NCBI GenBank assembly: GCA_037954665.1
Contig: JBBMOL010000224.1
Location: 988,136-1,052,135, forward strand
DNA from: Laguncularia racemosa
Taxonomy: Eukaryota; Streptophyta; Magnoliopsida; Myrtales; Combretaceae
DNA length: 64,000 nucleotides
Reading direction: 5' to 3'
Shown here: positions 10,119 to 23,383 of the stretch, piece after piece
How the letters are laid out: the number at the start of each line of letters is the position of its first letter
Position numbering within the stretch: position 1 is the stretch's first letter
Translations under genes and position numbers: made by a program
The notes under the pieces: generated by a model
Database searches by the model: none
Told to the model about the DNA's origin: nothing
What the model saw: only the letters and a program-made list of their open reading frames with translations

Positions 10119-13100
10119 TGGATTGTGATGCAATCACCAAATTAAAAACCCCCTTTCTATGACTCTCTTTTACAAAAAAATTGGGCAAGTGCACCAAATC
10201 GATTTTTAATAGTATAGAGTTGAGTTGGGGTATCGTCTCCTCAAGGATCGCAAGTACTAATATAACTCTAAACCAACTATTAACCGCACAAATTCGAGGG
10301 TTTCAGATTAAATTAAGAATATTTAAACCCAAAACCTTTACCAATTAAAAATAATACTATAACTTGATTTTTAAATTTGATAACTAAGAAATACCCTACC
10401 TTTACTACCCTCTAATTTTTCATGTAACTTTCCCCTTTTCCCAATAAATTTATTTAAAACAAGAAAGGGGTTATTTCAAAACCCGCGGAGTTTTCTAACA
10501 CTAAGCAAATTGTTTTCCCCCAAGAATCATTAGTCTTAACCCTAATCGCTTTGAAAAAGATCCCTCTTCTATAAAAAATCAATTAAAATTGATTAACACT
10601 CTTGAACCCTCAATTAGATCAAATTTCTAATTTAACCTAATAGGGAAAAATTTTCACGTTCTCTATCCCTATATTACTTACGAATTCCTTTATTCATGAA
10701 ACCCCCTATTAAAACCCAAGAGTTTTCCCAATCATCTTCAAAAAAATAAATTTGCAAGCTCAATGTTGGCCATACATAAAAATTGGGCCAACACTAAAAC
10801 GAAAAAAAATGAATAAATTCGGGAAAATTTCCCAATATTCATTAACTATGCAATCAATCCCTATTACATGACAATTAAAAATTTCATAAGGTTGGGGAAT
10901 AAAAAAAACTAGCCACTATGGATTTTCAAGATAAAAACTCAATGAAATAGAATGAAAAAAAAAAAAAAAAAAACCCCCCTGTGCATGAGTTCTCAGTGTC
11001 GTCTTCTTCCTTTCTCATCCTTTCATCTTTTCTTTTCGGGCCCCTTTGGCCCCCTTTCGGCCTTTGGGCCTTTTTGGGCCCTTTCCTCTTTTGAAACTCT
11101 CCTCTTTCCCCCCTCTTTTCTTCTCTCAAGACGATATTTTTACCTAGGGTAGTTTTCCTCTCTGGCGGTATTAGATACCCTTAAAATAGGGGATGAGGGT
11201 ACGATTGACCGTTCTAACAAGTTTAAACCTTTACTAAACCCTAGCTTACGATCATTTTCACAGGCAAGTTTCCCTATTGACTAGCAGTATAGAATAGGAG
11301 TACAGGTATCGATCCCACAAAGGGACTTATAATACTAGTACAAAAGATTCTCCACTATCAAAACTTCTCACTATTGTTTGATTTCAATTTCCCAAATTTA
11401 AATTGCCTAAACTTGAAAGAAACAAATAAAATTGAACAAAGTAAATGTAATAAAAACCCCCCTTTAAATTTTAATTCAATGAACAAAACCCCCCCCCCCC
11501 TACCCAAGATCTCCCCCTGTTTTCTCCCCCCAGCTTCTTTTTCCAATTCCAAACTATCCAATGATTTTTACCCAATCTTTGATTGCGGAGTTTCTTACAC
11601 TAGATTAGAGTCTTTCTCAAGATAAATAATCTTAATCCTAATTAGGCCCAATTAAGATCTCCCCTTCAATTAAATAATCAAATTGAAATTTAGAATTCTG
11701 GGGACTCTCAAATTAAACCCGGGCCCCGCAATGCCCTCTTTTTCAATACAAAAGACCTCCTAAAACCTATCTCTAGGTTTTACAAGGGGTCTTTTTATTC
11801 ATGCAAGACCCTACTCTATTACCAATTTCTCAATTTTTTAATAACAGAGATATAATTCCATCCTAATATTGCGCACCTATTTTAAGATGAATAAACCCAT
11901 AATTGCAAAAAAAATGAACAAACTCAAAGGGAAAAGAATTAAATTATTGAACATCAACAATTCTGTTAAAATGTTTTTCAGGGGTTTTTTTAAGGGAACG
12001 GGTATGAAACAATTAGCCATCATGAAACTAATAAGAAGAGCCAAAAACATAAAAAAATTGAGGGCCATAAAAAAATTTTGAAAAACGAAATATCTTTGGG
12101 GTTCCCCAAACCGAAAACTATTCTGGGGAAAGCTCCTAGAGCAGCTTTACTTTCCCAGGGTTTCTCTCGTGCCCCCTCCTCCCCTTTTTTCATTAGGGTT
12201 GTTCTTTTATACTTCTTGGGGGCTGGCCGAGCACTTCAATGGAAAAATACGATTTATCTTTTCCCTTTTTCCCAAATGAATTTTGTCAAATGAATAACAG
12301 TCGGGCCCGGCAAGCCCAACGGGAGGCCAGATTTCAAAAAGTGTTCCCTCAGGTCGAAAATATTAACTCCTCAATCTTGCTCCCGTGTTTGGCACGGCTA
12401 GGAACACGGTTTTGAAAACACTGGTAGCAACACCGCTAGAAGCAAAAAACTAGACTATAAAACCCCTGCCAAGTTTTTGGAGCTTTCCCCGGGCTTCACA
12501 GCGTATGCTTCGGCTTTTTAAAAAAAACCCATATCACAAGCCGGTTCCTTTCCCAAATGATGCTTTCTCTTCAAGGGGCCCCCCACGGTTCCCTGACACG
12601 GCCGTTGGCCCTTTCCAGGGTTGTCCCGGGGTAACCCTTTTAAATTGATCTTTTAAGCTTCAATTATGCTCCTTTTGTGATCTTTTCCTTCTCTTTGGTA
12701 TTATACCCTGAAACATATATTTAAAGGTTTTTTTACCGAAATCCGCATTTATTTTATTCAAAAGATTTTACAAATTTTATCATTAAAAGCCCATGATTTA
12801 CCAGGGTTAAATTTTCTCTTATCAAGGACGAAAGATTTTAAAAACGATTTGAAAATATCTTTTCCCTTTGATAGGGCACACGGACATACTACCGGGCGGG
12901 GGTAGATAAACCCCTGTTCTCTCTGAGTCGTGAACTTGAGCGTGTATATCCCACAAGCCGTTTGTAATAGCCGTGTTTTCCCCTGTCTTCTTTGTTCTTC
13001 ATACATGGTTGAAAACACGGGTGTTTTATTCCAACCGTGTACTGGTCTGTCCTTTAAAACTCTTCTTCCACGCTGATTTCCGGTTGGTTTCAAAGGGAAA

Positions 13101-13379
13101 GTATCCGAAACCCTGTAGTCTCCTGATTCCTTCCACGGCCGTTTGTAAAACCTTTTGACTTCCTTTTAAATTCAAAGATTCCCTTTTTACTTGCTTTTAT
13201 CTCCAAATTTTGTTTTTGAATTTAAATAATTTTTTATCAAATCCTCCTTTTCCACCCTTTAACATGAAATATAAATCAATTAAGCATCATAATCTTATAT
13301 TTTCACCCCCAATTATCTAAAAAATTGATTTAAAATCATCTCCAATTAAAAAGATTTTTTAAAATAGATTTATCAAATT
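10119..13379 (-). repeat. LTR B, second copy, interrupted by a solo LTR C
   Basis: Base-by-base relative of 6937-8503 in two parts, 10119-11193 and 12825-13379, with homopolymer-type errors throughout. The break falls in the sequence corresponding to about 7970 of the clean copy. Confidence 0.7.
11194..12824 (-). repeat. Solo LTR C inserted in LTR B
   Basis: About 1.63 kb resembling 17673-19295 and the start of 36843-37434, for example the shared segment near 11210-11340. It starts with TGA and ends with TTATCA. The right flank AGGAC and the corrupted left flank correspond to TGGAC at the same place in the uninterrupted LTR B, so a 5-bp target duplication is likely. No internal sequence or PBS accompanies it. 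Confidence 0.65.
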
Positions 13380-13985
13380 TCCCCAAAATTAAAGCATTTC
13401 CCTTTTTCCTCAAGCAAATTACACTAGGGAAGTCTCAATTCTCAGAATTTTTAAAAACTCGGGAAAAAATTTCCCAATCTTTAAACCCCCAATTTATCCC
13501 AAGGATAGCCACCATTTTCCAAAATTTCCCGCCTTTCTTATCACTCAATCTTATTAAGCATTGTATTCAAAATACCATATTTGATTTCCGTATTAATCCA
13601 AGAAAAGAAAAACCTTTTCCCCTTTATCATTTAAACCAAAAAAACTAAAAAGTTAAAGATAAAACTTACAATCATAAAAATTCAGGCATATACATCCACT
13701 TTATTTCCGGGAAATTTTTTTCCCCTTTTTTGGATTGGGATTCAACCTTTTTGTCCCTTTTTCCCTTATTTCAATTAACCCATGAAACGAATTTAAAAAA
13801 TCGATAACCCCCGGGGGGTCGTCACCCAAGTTAACAGCTTTAACCCCCCTCAAGCATAGAGGGAATCCCTCAGATTTATTGTTGGGGTTTTAAATTTAAT
13901 AATCAATTCCTTTCTTTTAGTGAAAAAGAGGGGTTTTCCCTTTAAAGCCATTTTAAGTCCCAAAACCAGCGATTTAGGCTATTTG
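13380..13985 (-). other. Second copy of element B 3' internal region, truncated
   Basis: Matches 8504-9160 in order, including a damaged copy of the hairpin motif near 13806-13831. It stops near 13985, where unrelated sequence begins. Confidence 0.6.
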
Positions 13986-14787
13986 GTTTTTTAATGTGTG
14001 GGTTTTGGGGCCCATATGGCAGCCCCAATATCCAAATAAGGGGGTGATGACTGTTAGGGGGCCGGGGGAAAGATTTTTTAAGATGACAACAAACAGACTA
14101 AACCTAAAAGATTTACCAACTGCACTGTAGGAGTATTATGATGCCCAAAACGGAAGAGACACATGGGGAGCTTACAGGTGAAAATATCTACCCTTTAAAT
14201 TGTGCTACGCAGGGTTCTAATATACCCCCCGTTTCTAGAACATTCAGAGGGGAAATATTTCACCCTTTTATAAAATCAAAAGGTAATCTTTGTGTATCAT
14301 CTTCGATAGTAGTTTTTGAAACGAATTTTTATATTCCCTGCACTGGTAGAAAAAATTACTTTCTGCTACTATTCCACATGTAGCCCTTAAAAATTGCATT
14401 GGGTAGATAATCAAGGTAGTATGTTTTTGTTACATTTTTGGGGTTTAAAGGTTCCTGTAAGTGTTGGGCAGAAATATCATAATGAGACCCTGTGTGATGT
14501 AGTCCCTACCCCCCATCCCCACCCCATTTGTTTTTGGGGTTGCCGGGGTTTGTTTGATGGCGGTTTTTCATGAAGGGTTTAGAAAGCCTACATGTTCAAT
14601 ATGGGGGGGTCTCCCCCTTGTTCTGTCGCCAATGACTCCATCTGGGGTTCATCAGTTTCGAAACAGATCAGAACTAATCCACTACATTTGATAGTCAGAA
14701 GAGTAGGCAATAGAGAATTTAGGGTTCAATTCCCAAAATAATCCCCCCAGGGTTTGAGGGCAAATTTTTTCAGAAAACCGGGAGATG
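13986..14787. other. Unassigned 0.8 kb between repeats
   Basis: Error-affected sequence with no match to the other repeats in the window and no convincing protein. An 81-codon frame at 14138-14383 shows no domain or motif. It may be the internal part of an element whose clean copy is absent here. Confidence 0.3.
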
Positions 14788-15846
14788 ATGAGAAATTTTT
14801 GGCACCACTAATACCATTAGAACTAGATTTGGCTTTAAAGGTCCCCAAAAAGCTTATATTTTCACTTTATGTTCTATATTCTTTAAAAAACTATTTGATA
14901 AATAATTTTACAAGTACAATAATAATTTTTCCATGGGATGCCAATATGTCTTACACTAGTTGATGTACACAGGACTTTTTTCAGATTTACAATCAAAGAC
15001 CCCCTCCCATTGTTTCCATTCCCAAGCATTAGCTCATGAAGACTTTGATATTTTTGTACTTTTTAATTGTTCTTTTGGGGGCTATTTTATGTTGTTTTTT
15101 TTTTTCTTTTTTGGACACTTTCATTTTATTTTAATTTCCCTTAGGAAAACCCACCCCCCTTTTAAAAATGGCAAACTTGTAATGTTTGACCATTTTCTAA
15201 CCCCCAAGGGGGTTTGCAAGTACAAATACTCGCTTAAGGGAGGGTTTGGGAGGCCAAAATTTTTTAGAATTGAGGGTACACTTTGCGTGAGGATTAGGGT
15301 TTCCTAATTGTCATTAGCTTTTTACCAATTTCATTCCCAAAGTTGAAATTGTGGCGAGTGCAAAACTTTGAAATTGTGAGTAAAAATTTAATTTCATTTT
15401 GTTTTTTGATTTCTTTTTTTCTCCAGTTGGGGTAATATCTAGGGGAAATTGAGATAGTTTTTGGTCAGATTGCTTTCCCATTATTTTTAAATTGTTGTGC
15501 TTAATTGGATACTTTGCAAATTTTAAATTTTTGGGTTTACCTTTATGTTTTCTTCTTGAAACGGGGATTAGCAATGAGAAAAGGGTTTTTTAGAATTGAA
15601 GATTTATTTTGAGATTTGAAAATTTTTCTTTTGGATTTATATGTGATTAGTGTTTATTTTTAGAAGAAATTATCATTGTGGAATTTTTTAAAAGCATCTT
15701 TTTAGTATTTGGATCTCCCTTGCAACTTCACTAGGGTTCACGCCAAAATTTCCCTTTTGGAAAATGATTTTATGTTTTAGATTTGAAATGTTCCCTTTGG
15801 GTTTTTTTTGGGTTGGCTTAAAACCCTTTGGGTTTTTAGCACATCA
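14788..15846 (+). repeat. LTR A2, plus strand
   Basis: Follows 16260-17257 and the reverse complement of 3363-4300, with a damaged TATA inverted repeat near 15217. It ends in AGCACATCA at 15838-15846. No PBS follows; the next sequence is an integrase relic on the other strand. Confidence 0.6.
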
Positions 15847-15899
15847 GTCATTGGTCCTCCAAAACCTTTCAATTGGGGCGGGGGGTCCTTGGTCCAGCT

Positions 15900-16250
15900 T
15901 CTTAGGGGCTAGATGATCCTCATCATTCCTTCCTTCCCAAAAAACGATTCATCCTCCCAAATCACTTGCATCATAAGGAGTAAAATCCCGAAACATTAAA
16001 TATAGCACTTAAAAATTTTTATAGTGGCTTGGTAAATCTATCTTGTAAGCATTGTCGTTTATGGGGGCTCCACCACTTGGAAATGTCTTTGCCTCTGATG
16101 CAATTTAGATTTTTGTTGTTCAGCAAAACCCTTCCCTTTTCCCCAAATGTTTTTTCTAAACCCAATCTCATGGAGGGAAAAAATGACTTTGATGCTTCCT
16201 TTTTTGCCTGATGAGCTAGTTTTCATTCATCTTTTGTTTTATGACGAAAA
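15900..16250 (-). pseudogene. Integrase C-terminal relic (Ty3/gypsy)
   Basis: Nucleotide match, same strand and order, to about 46930-47270, which encodes the integrase C-terminus of element H. Shared landmarks are the segment about two thirds along (a CTCCAC box with TTGGAAA) and the upstream ATCATTCCTTCC tract. The frame is broken by run-length errors. It lies between two plus-strand A2 LTRs. Those two LTRs run on the opposite strand to this relic and so probably belong to different insertions. Confidence 0.55.
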
Positions 16251-16259
16251 TTTTCCAGT

Positions 16260-17257
16260 ACCCCCAACCTTCAGAACTAGATTTGGCTGATGATCTAAAT
16301 TGTTTTATTTTTATTAAATTTTTTTTATCTAATAAATATTTGAGAAATAATTTACAGGTAAAACAATAATTCCCATGGGACCCAAATATGTCCAAAGTTG
16401 ATGGCCATGGGACATCTTCAGATTTAAAATAAAAGACCCGCTGCGATTTTTTTCCATTTCGAAGCATTGGCTCATGAAGTTTTATGATTTTTTTGTACTT
16501 TGTAATTGTTCTATGGACTATTTATATTGTATTTTCTTTTGGGAAACTTTCATTTTGATTGTAATTTCCTTTTTAGGAACTGGCCACCTTAAAAGTGGCA
16601 TAGTTGTAATTTTGTGGGCTTTCTAACCCTAACGGGAGCAAGTATAAATACTTGCTTAAGTAGGGTTTTGGGAGCTTTGATGAAATTTTCATAATACACT
16701 TCACGTGTGAGGGTTAGGTCTTTCCTAAATCCAAATTTTTCTTATCAATTTCAATCCCAAGAATTGAAATTGTGGCAAGTGCAACAAAGGGAAATTGTGA
16801 ATAATATAAATTTCCCTTTTCTTTGTTGTGTTTCCTTTTCATCACTAGTGAGTCATATCTAGGGTTGAATTGGATGTTTCTTGGTCAGATTTTGATTGCA
16901 TTTGTAATCAAACTATTATGTTATAAGGTTGATTGGTTTTAGCATTTGTTATCACCATCAATTTTTTATTCTTTTTATGGCGTAAATTGGTCTTTGTTGG
17001 AAGAGGAAAATCACGAAATTGGATCTTGTTATCTTGGTGTATTTCACTTTGGATTTCACTTGTGATTATTTTTATTTGGGGAAGATTAATCATTGTTGGA
17101 TTGTTAATTGCAATTTCGAACCAAAATCCCGGATTTCATTAAATCTCCATTAGGGTTTACACAATTCATGATCTTTTTGAATCGGTTTATATTTGTGAGT
17201 TAAGGTTATTTCTTTGATTCATTTGCATTTTGCTAGACCCTTTTTTTGAGCACATCA
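16260..17257 (+). repeat. LTR A2, plus strand, followed by PBS
   Basis: About 1 kb, relatively clean, ending in CACATCA at 17251-17257 with an intact initiator-Met PBS five bases on. It is therefore a 5' LTR. The TATA inverted repeat is perfect at 16638-16655. Confidence 0.7.
16638..16655 (+). promoter_or_regulatory. TATA box inside an 8-bp inverted repeat (LTR A2)
   Basis: GCAAGTATAAATACTTGC: perfect 8-base arms around a two-base centre, with TATAAATA inside. This is the plus-strand counterpart of 3911-3928 and 60784-60801. Confidence 0.6.
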
Positions 17258-17261
17258 TCTT

Positions 17262-17275
17262 TTGGTATCAGAGCT
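17262..17275 (+). other. Primer-binding site, initiator-Met tRNA
   Basis: TTGGTATCAGAGCT directly after the LTR end. This is the clearest Met-type PBS in the window. Confidence 0.75.
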
Positions 17276-17672
17276 GGGGGGTTTGTGAGAAGGGACTTTG
17301 CCATTTGAATTCGAAAAATTTGGGGTTTTTTAAGTGAACATTGATCCAATTTGTTGGCGTGAAGATTGATCTTTCTAGTTTTGTTATTTTTGTTTTGTTG
17401 TTGTAACTGAGTACTTTTAATTTTCCTTATCCCATAAATTAACCGTATTAATTAAAGGGAGTGATTTGTGTTATGTGAGGGAAAATGGATTTTCAGAAAA
17501 TTGATTTTTATTACCTTCATCTTTGCCATGAGTTATTTTTTCAAAAAGATATGGGAAATTCTTTACTTGATTGAATTTCAAAATTAAGTTGTTTTTCTCC
17601 ATCCTTGCTGAGTTTTTTGTTTGAGGGAAAAAAAGGAAAATTTTTGAGTTGAATTCCATCATTTGGGATTAA
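17276..17672 (+). other. Leader of the A2 element, cut by LTR C
   Basis: About 400 bp of untranslated leader after the PBS, stopping where LTR C begins at 17673. No coding signal. Confidence 0.5.
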
Positions 17673-19295
17673 TGGACGATTAACCATTCTAACAAATTAA
17701 AACCTATATCAATCCTAGCTTTCGATCAGTTCTCAGGCAAGTATACCTATCAATTTGCAGTTAGATAGGATAAGGTATCGATCCCACCAAGACTTATAAG
17801 TACTAGTACTAATGATTATCCTACTATTTAACTTTCACATTGATGATCTCAATTATCCTAATTATTCTTAAATCTAAAAGGGAAAGAAAAAAAATGAACA
17901 AAGTAAATATACTCAAACACTCCCCTTTAAATTTAAATTTAGTGATCTAAACTCCCCCCACCCCAAAATCCACCCCTAATTCTCATGCAACTTATTCAAT
18001 TACAAACTTTCCAATGATTATACCCCCCATCTCTGACTTGCGGAGTTTTTACCGATTAGGGTTTTCTCAAGATCAATAAACCCTAATCCTAATTAAGTCA
18101 ATTAAAAACTCTCTTTTTATTAAAAAAATTTTAAATTTTGCAAAAAAACCCCCTAGGATCCAAAAAAAACCCCCCAGACCACAATGACCCGAAAAATTAC
18201 AAAAAACCCCCCTATAACCTATCTCTAGGTTACAATTGGTCTTTTTTTTTTCATCCCCCAGATCTATTTTTTTTTAAAATTTTTTTCTAAATTTTTAAAA
18301 TTTAACAGAGAAAAAAATTTCCCCCAATCCAAATTTTTTTGCAACAAATCAAAATGAAAAAAACCATGATTTGAAAAAAAAAAAAAATAAACTCAAAGAT
18401 TAGGTTTTAATTATTGAACAAAAAAAATTTTTTAAATTTACATGAAAAAAAAGGGGGTTTTTCTCCGGGGACCGGGAAAAAAAACTTTTTTTAGCTACCC
18501 CATGAAAAAAAATAAAAAAAAAAAAAATTTTAAAAAATGGAATAAAAAAGTAAATTAAAACCCCCAAAAATTTTTCTTGGGTTTTTCAAATCCGAAAACC
18601 CTTCTGGCAAAAAAACTTCTTTTTTTTCGGGGGGTTTTTTTTGGTGCCCCCCCCTTTCCCCCCCTTTTTAAGGTTGTTCTTTTTAAAAAAATTTCCTAAG
18701 GATTGGCCGAGCATCTTCAGCTAAAAGATCCCGAATGTATCTTTCCTTTCCAAAAAAAATCTCGAAAAAAGTGGAAAAAATTCCCTGAAACCCCCCCAAA
18801 AGGGGGCCCCAGTTTTAAAAAACCGTGTCCCCCCCGGGTTTTTAAAAATTTTAAAATTTCCCCAAAAATTCTTGTTAATGTTTGGCACGGTAAAAAAAAC
18901 ACGGTTAAATTATAAATTGTGCCAGTTCTGGAATTTCCATTCTCCCCCAGCGTCTGCCCGGCTTAAAAAAAACCCCCAATATCCCCAAAAGTCGGGGCCC
19001 TTCCCTTTTCCAAGTGCCCAAAAATTTTCCCCCCCTTAGTTGCACACGGTTCATGACACGGGCGGGCTTTCCCGGGTTTTCCCCCAAAAAGGGGGGGTTT
19101 TAAAAACTTGATTTTTTAAGTTTAATTTCTTGCCCTTTTGTTATCTTTCATTTCCCTTCTTTGGTATTATCCCTGAAACGATATATTTATCTTTTAAAAA
19201 AAACCAAATCTACAAAAATTTTTTATTCAAAAAAATAAAACAAATTTCATCATTAACCCCATGATTTACAGGGGTTAATTTATTTTTAAACCCCA
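17673..19295 (-). repeat. LTR C, 3' copy of element C
   Basis: Matches 11194-12824 and, over its first 600 bp, 36843-37434. No PBS at its left, and a damaged polypurine-type tract at its right near 19290, both as expected of a 3' LTR on the minus strand. Confidence 0.6.
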
Positions 19296-22200
19296 AATTT
19301 TCCCCCCCATTTAAATTTTTTTGGGGCCTTCCCTCAAGAAAACCTTTTTTACAAAAAACCCAAAGGAAAGTTCTCATTTTTTCCCCAACAATCGAAAAAT
19401 TTTTTTCCAACATCATTTTTTTTTTTCAAAAACCTTTTAAAATCTTTTGAAAATTTTTTACTCAATCTTATTTTTTTTTTTGGGGAAAAAAAAATACAAA
19501 AAAAAAAAAAATTTCCCCAAACCCCCAAATCAAAAGTAAATTAAACAATTACCCCTTTTTTTTTAAATTAAAAAATTCCCCCAAAAAGGTCAAAATTGCC
19601 CCCAAGATCGAGATTTTTAAAAAAAAAGTATACCCCCCTTTTAAAAAAACCCTTTTAAAAAAGGCATTTTTTTCCCCCTTTCCCCCCCTTTTAACTCTTC
19701 CTTTTCTGTTTCATCCCAAATTTTTTAAAATTTTAAAATCTGGGAGTTTACCATTAAAGCAACTTAACTAGTTAACCACCCATGTAATGAATTTTTTGAT
19801 CGATAACCCCCATTTTAAAACACTCGAGTTAAACAAAAGTTATTCCCTAAAAAGTGGGGAAAGGGGTCCCTGGGGTTTACTTTTCGAGTCCAATTAACTC
19901 AAAAATTAATTAATTTTTTAAAATTTAAAAAAGGGTTTTCCCTTGGTCAGTAAGCCCCAAAAACCCGGCGACCCCTTTGGTACTAGGTTTTAAAAATACC
20001 CTTTTGAACCTCTACCATTTTTAATAAATTTTAACAAACTTTTAAAATAAATTTTTTTTTTAAATTTTTTCATTTTTTTCAAACTTTTTTCAGGGGCCCT
20101 TTGTGGGGGGGGCTTTCACCCCCGACCCCCAATTTTTAGTAAAACCCCAAATCAATAGATTTTAAAATTCCCCAAACCCCGGGGAATCTTCGGGTTTTAA
20201 TTTAAAAGAGCTATGGGGCCCCAATTCTGAACATTTAAATTATTATATTTTTTCAATTACCCCCAAAATATATAAATATATGTTTTTTTTTAGAAACTTC
20301 TTGAAAAAAATTTCCCCCAAGTTAAAAATATCATTTACTCCTTAAAAATTTAAGTTATTTTAGCTTCCCCCACTGAGCAAAAGAAGACATACTAAAACCA
20401 CTAGTGACCTTAACCCAAAATTTTTAAATTTCCCCCCGGGGAAAATAAAGGTTAAAAAAAATTTTTTAATTTTACTCCATTTGGGGTTTCATCTTGTAAT
20501 TTTAACAATTTTTTCTAATCCCCAAAAAAAAAAAACAAAAATTGTTAAATATTTTCCACGGGGGTATGAAAAAATCTCAGAAAACCTTGATTGTCAAAAT
20601 TTTTTTTAAAAAAAATTTAATATACCTTAAAAAAAAAGGGGGAAAATTTCTTTTTTATTGCACAACCCTTGTTTTCCCCGTTTTGTTTTTAACCCCCTTT
20701 CCCCCATTTTAAAAAAGACATTCCCCCCAAAAGTCCTCAGAAATGCATAAAGGGAAGCAAAAATAAAAGAAAAAAAAAGGGAAAAAAAAAGGAAAACAAA
20801 AAATTCCCTGAACTCGCTTACAACGGGGGGTCTTTAAAAAGAAAGTCAGGCAAAAGAAAACAAGAAAAATCTTTTTAAAAAACCCCCCCTAAACGTAACG
20901 GGTTGGTGTACTTTAAAAAACTTGTTTTCCCCCCAAAAAAAAAAAAAAAAAAACAAAAAAAAAAGGGGAAAATAATAATCGACTGAAAAAGAAACCCCTT
21001 TATCATCATTTTCTTTTTAAACTTTTGGTTTTTTTGGGGGGGGTCCGAAGTTTAAAAATGAACCCTTAGCTAAAAAAGGGGTTTTAGCATTTTTCCCCCC
21101 CCAAAACCCTTTTATTTTCCCAAGAAAAATTTGGGTACACCAGTTTTAAAAAATCTCTAAAGATTTATGAATGATTTTCCCCTTTACCCAGTGGAAACAA
21201 TAGAGGGGAAAGAAAAAAAAAAACAAAAATGCAGAGAAAAGTAAGTTTTAATGAGGAAAAAAGGGGAGCGAAAGTTCTTATTTCTAAAAATCGTTAACCC
21301 TAAAGGGCTATTGATGACACGGTTTCAAAACGGGCGTGTTATAAGTCGTGTTATGCACCCCCCCTTTAAAAAAAAAGGGGGGGGGGAAAAAAAACCTTAC
21401 CTTTTGGCACTTTTTGTAATTTGGGTTACCGTACCCTCCCCATCCCCGGGAATCAAACCCCTTTAAAAACAAATGCCCGTACACGGGGGTTTTGTGGCTT
21501 TAGCCCATGCTTTACCCTCTTTGTTAAAATTTCCCCCCCAAAAAACCCCACCCTTACAAATTTTTTATGAGGGAAAAAAAAAAAGAAAAACTAACCTAGA
21601 AAAATGCGGGGTTACCTCCCAGCCAGGCTTTTTTTTTAATTTTTTTTGGCTCGACCTAATGAAAAAAGAGGGGGTTTTTAGGGTTTTCAAAATAAAGGGT
21701 CACCCCCAACTTTTTTTTTAAAAAAGACCTTCTTATCTCCTAAGTAATTTTTAATTTTTGGGGTCCATTGATTTTTGGGAAAACCCCCTTTTCAGGGTGT
21801 TCAAACCCCACCGTCCCCAAAAAAGGGAAAACGTTTTTCCCCCCAAAAAAAGGGACGGGGACCTTTTTGTTTTGGTTTCCAGGAAAAGTTTTAACCGGGA
21901 GTTGAATAGCAAAACCATATCCCCTTCCTAAAAATTGCTTCCCCCGGGGGCATTTTTTTGCGTAATGAAATGCTTTTGGCTCCCCCCTTTTGAAATTTTT
22001 AAAGCATTGTCATGGGCCAAAAAAAAAAAATTTCAAAAGCTCAAAACCCCAATTTTTCCTGTCCCCCCCAAAAATTGTTGAGGGGGGAAAATTGATAGTT
22101 TGATTGCCAGAACGCCCATATTTGAATCTAAACTGTTAAGGACCCCCCTTTCCCATAAAAAAAACCCCGGAAAGGAGTTTATAAAGTGGTTTTTTGAGGC

Positions 22201-22435
22201 CCCCCTTTTAAAAGCCTAACAAAAAGGGGGAAAAAACCTGTTCCCCAAATTTTTCCCCCATGCTGGGGGTTTTGAATTCATTAAGATGTTTTTTAAAAGC
22301 TCTCAATTTGTCAACTCTACTTCCCCCTTTTTTGGGGGGTTTAAAAAGGAGTGGTGGGGGGGGTTTGGTAACTCCATTTTTTTTTTAAACTTTTTCAACC
22401 TGAGATTTGCAAAAATGTCCCCCCATCACGATTAG
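19296..22435 (-). other. 3' untranslated region of element C, severely degraded sequence
   Basis: The stretch near 19750-19900 resembles the element B internal region near 8880-9000. The remainder is dominated by A, T, C and G runs. I find no coding signal. A short segment near 21310-21350 has CGTGTT-type repeats like the U3 block of LTR B. Confidence 0.4.
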
Positions 22436-23255
22436 GGCTCAAGGTACCCCAAAATGGAAAAAAGACTTCTTGAGGAACTTGAAAACCCCCCAAAGGGCGT
22501 CATTTTTGGTAGTTTTTCCTTCACCCACTTGAAAAAATTTTCCTGCTCCAATATATATTTTTTTCCCCAAAAAAAAGGGGGGAAAAAGGCCCCAAAAAAA
22601 AAAATTTCCCCCCATTTTTTTAAAACACCTCGCACAAAAATATATTTGCTTGCTTTTCCCCCCCTTTTCCTTTTTAAAAAGTTCCCCGTCTACAAAACTT
22701 TGGGCACCCTTGAATAAAAAAGGGGCCAATAAAAACCAACTTCTTTTTTTTGGGGGGCTGTCCTATTGGCACCGGGTTTCCTCCATTTTGGGGCCCCAAA
22801 ACAATGGTTCAGATCTCCGGCCCCTTTCCAATGTAGACACAAAACCAAACATTTGGTCAAAAAAAATTTTCCTGAACAAAAAGGGGGGCTTCCCAGTAGT
22901 AATATTTTTTGGGAAAATAAAAAAACCCTTTTTTTTTTGTTGCTTTGACTTGTCCTGGGGAAAAAACCCCCCGCCACTAATTTTTGGCCTTGTTCGAAAA
23001 AAATGGGGATCCAAAAATGCTAACTTTTTTGACGGAATACAAATTCCCCTTTTTGGGGAAATTTTTATCTTTAAAAATCTTTTCCTTCAACTCTCCCAAA
23101 AGGGGTTTTTTCCAATCAAAAATGATGGTCCGCTCAAGGTTTTTGTCCCTTTTTTTTCTTTGCCCAAAAGGGTTTAAAATTTTTGCAATGGGGGAAATAT
23201 CCACCTGATGAGGGGGGGTTTTTTTATCTGCCCTTTCTCTTTTAAAAATCCCCAA
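22436..23255 (-). pseudogene. Integrase and post-RNase H region of element C (Athila-like)
   Basis: Minus-strand frames around 22763-23014 keep a block QDKSKQQKKK, then ITTGKPPFLFRK and DQMF. These resemble the region between RNase H and integrase in Athila elements, where a lysine-rich helix precedes a YLFKR-like block. Downstream, at 22436-22750, only short matches remain and I cannot identify the catalytic D,D,E residues. Several frames are needed to follow it, consistent with base-calling errors rather than a single lesion. Confidence 0.45.
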
Positions 23256-23383
23256 AGGGGAGTGGTCAAATACACTTTTTCCTTAGAAAGAAAAAGATAA
23301 ATGGGGAAATTTTTCAAAAGCGAACACTACTGCCAATAACCCCCCTTTTCATTTTTTGGTATAATTCTTTTGAGCCCCGGGGT

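Larger units (their letters stand above)
6937..13379 (-). mobile_element. Element B: non-coding Athila-type LTR retrotransposon with nested solo LTR
   Basis: Minus-strand element with a 3' LTR (6937-8503), a 1.6-kb internal region, a tRNA-Asp PBS (10087-10105) and a 5' LTR (about 10119-13379) interrupted by a solo LTR C. The internal region has no long frame, so it is a non-autonomous large-LTR element. Internal-type sequence starts again right of the second LTR (13380-13985), which points to an LTR-sharing tandem copy, later cut off. The tRNA-Asp PBS and the GTGTGGGG polypurine tract are features shared with the Athila-type elements in this window. Confidence 0.75.

Noticed and set aside
22650..23177. 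A 175-codon plus-strand frame.
   Set aside because: It lies opposite the pol relic of element C and has no domain; it is an error-generated antisense frame.
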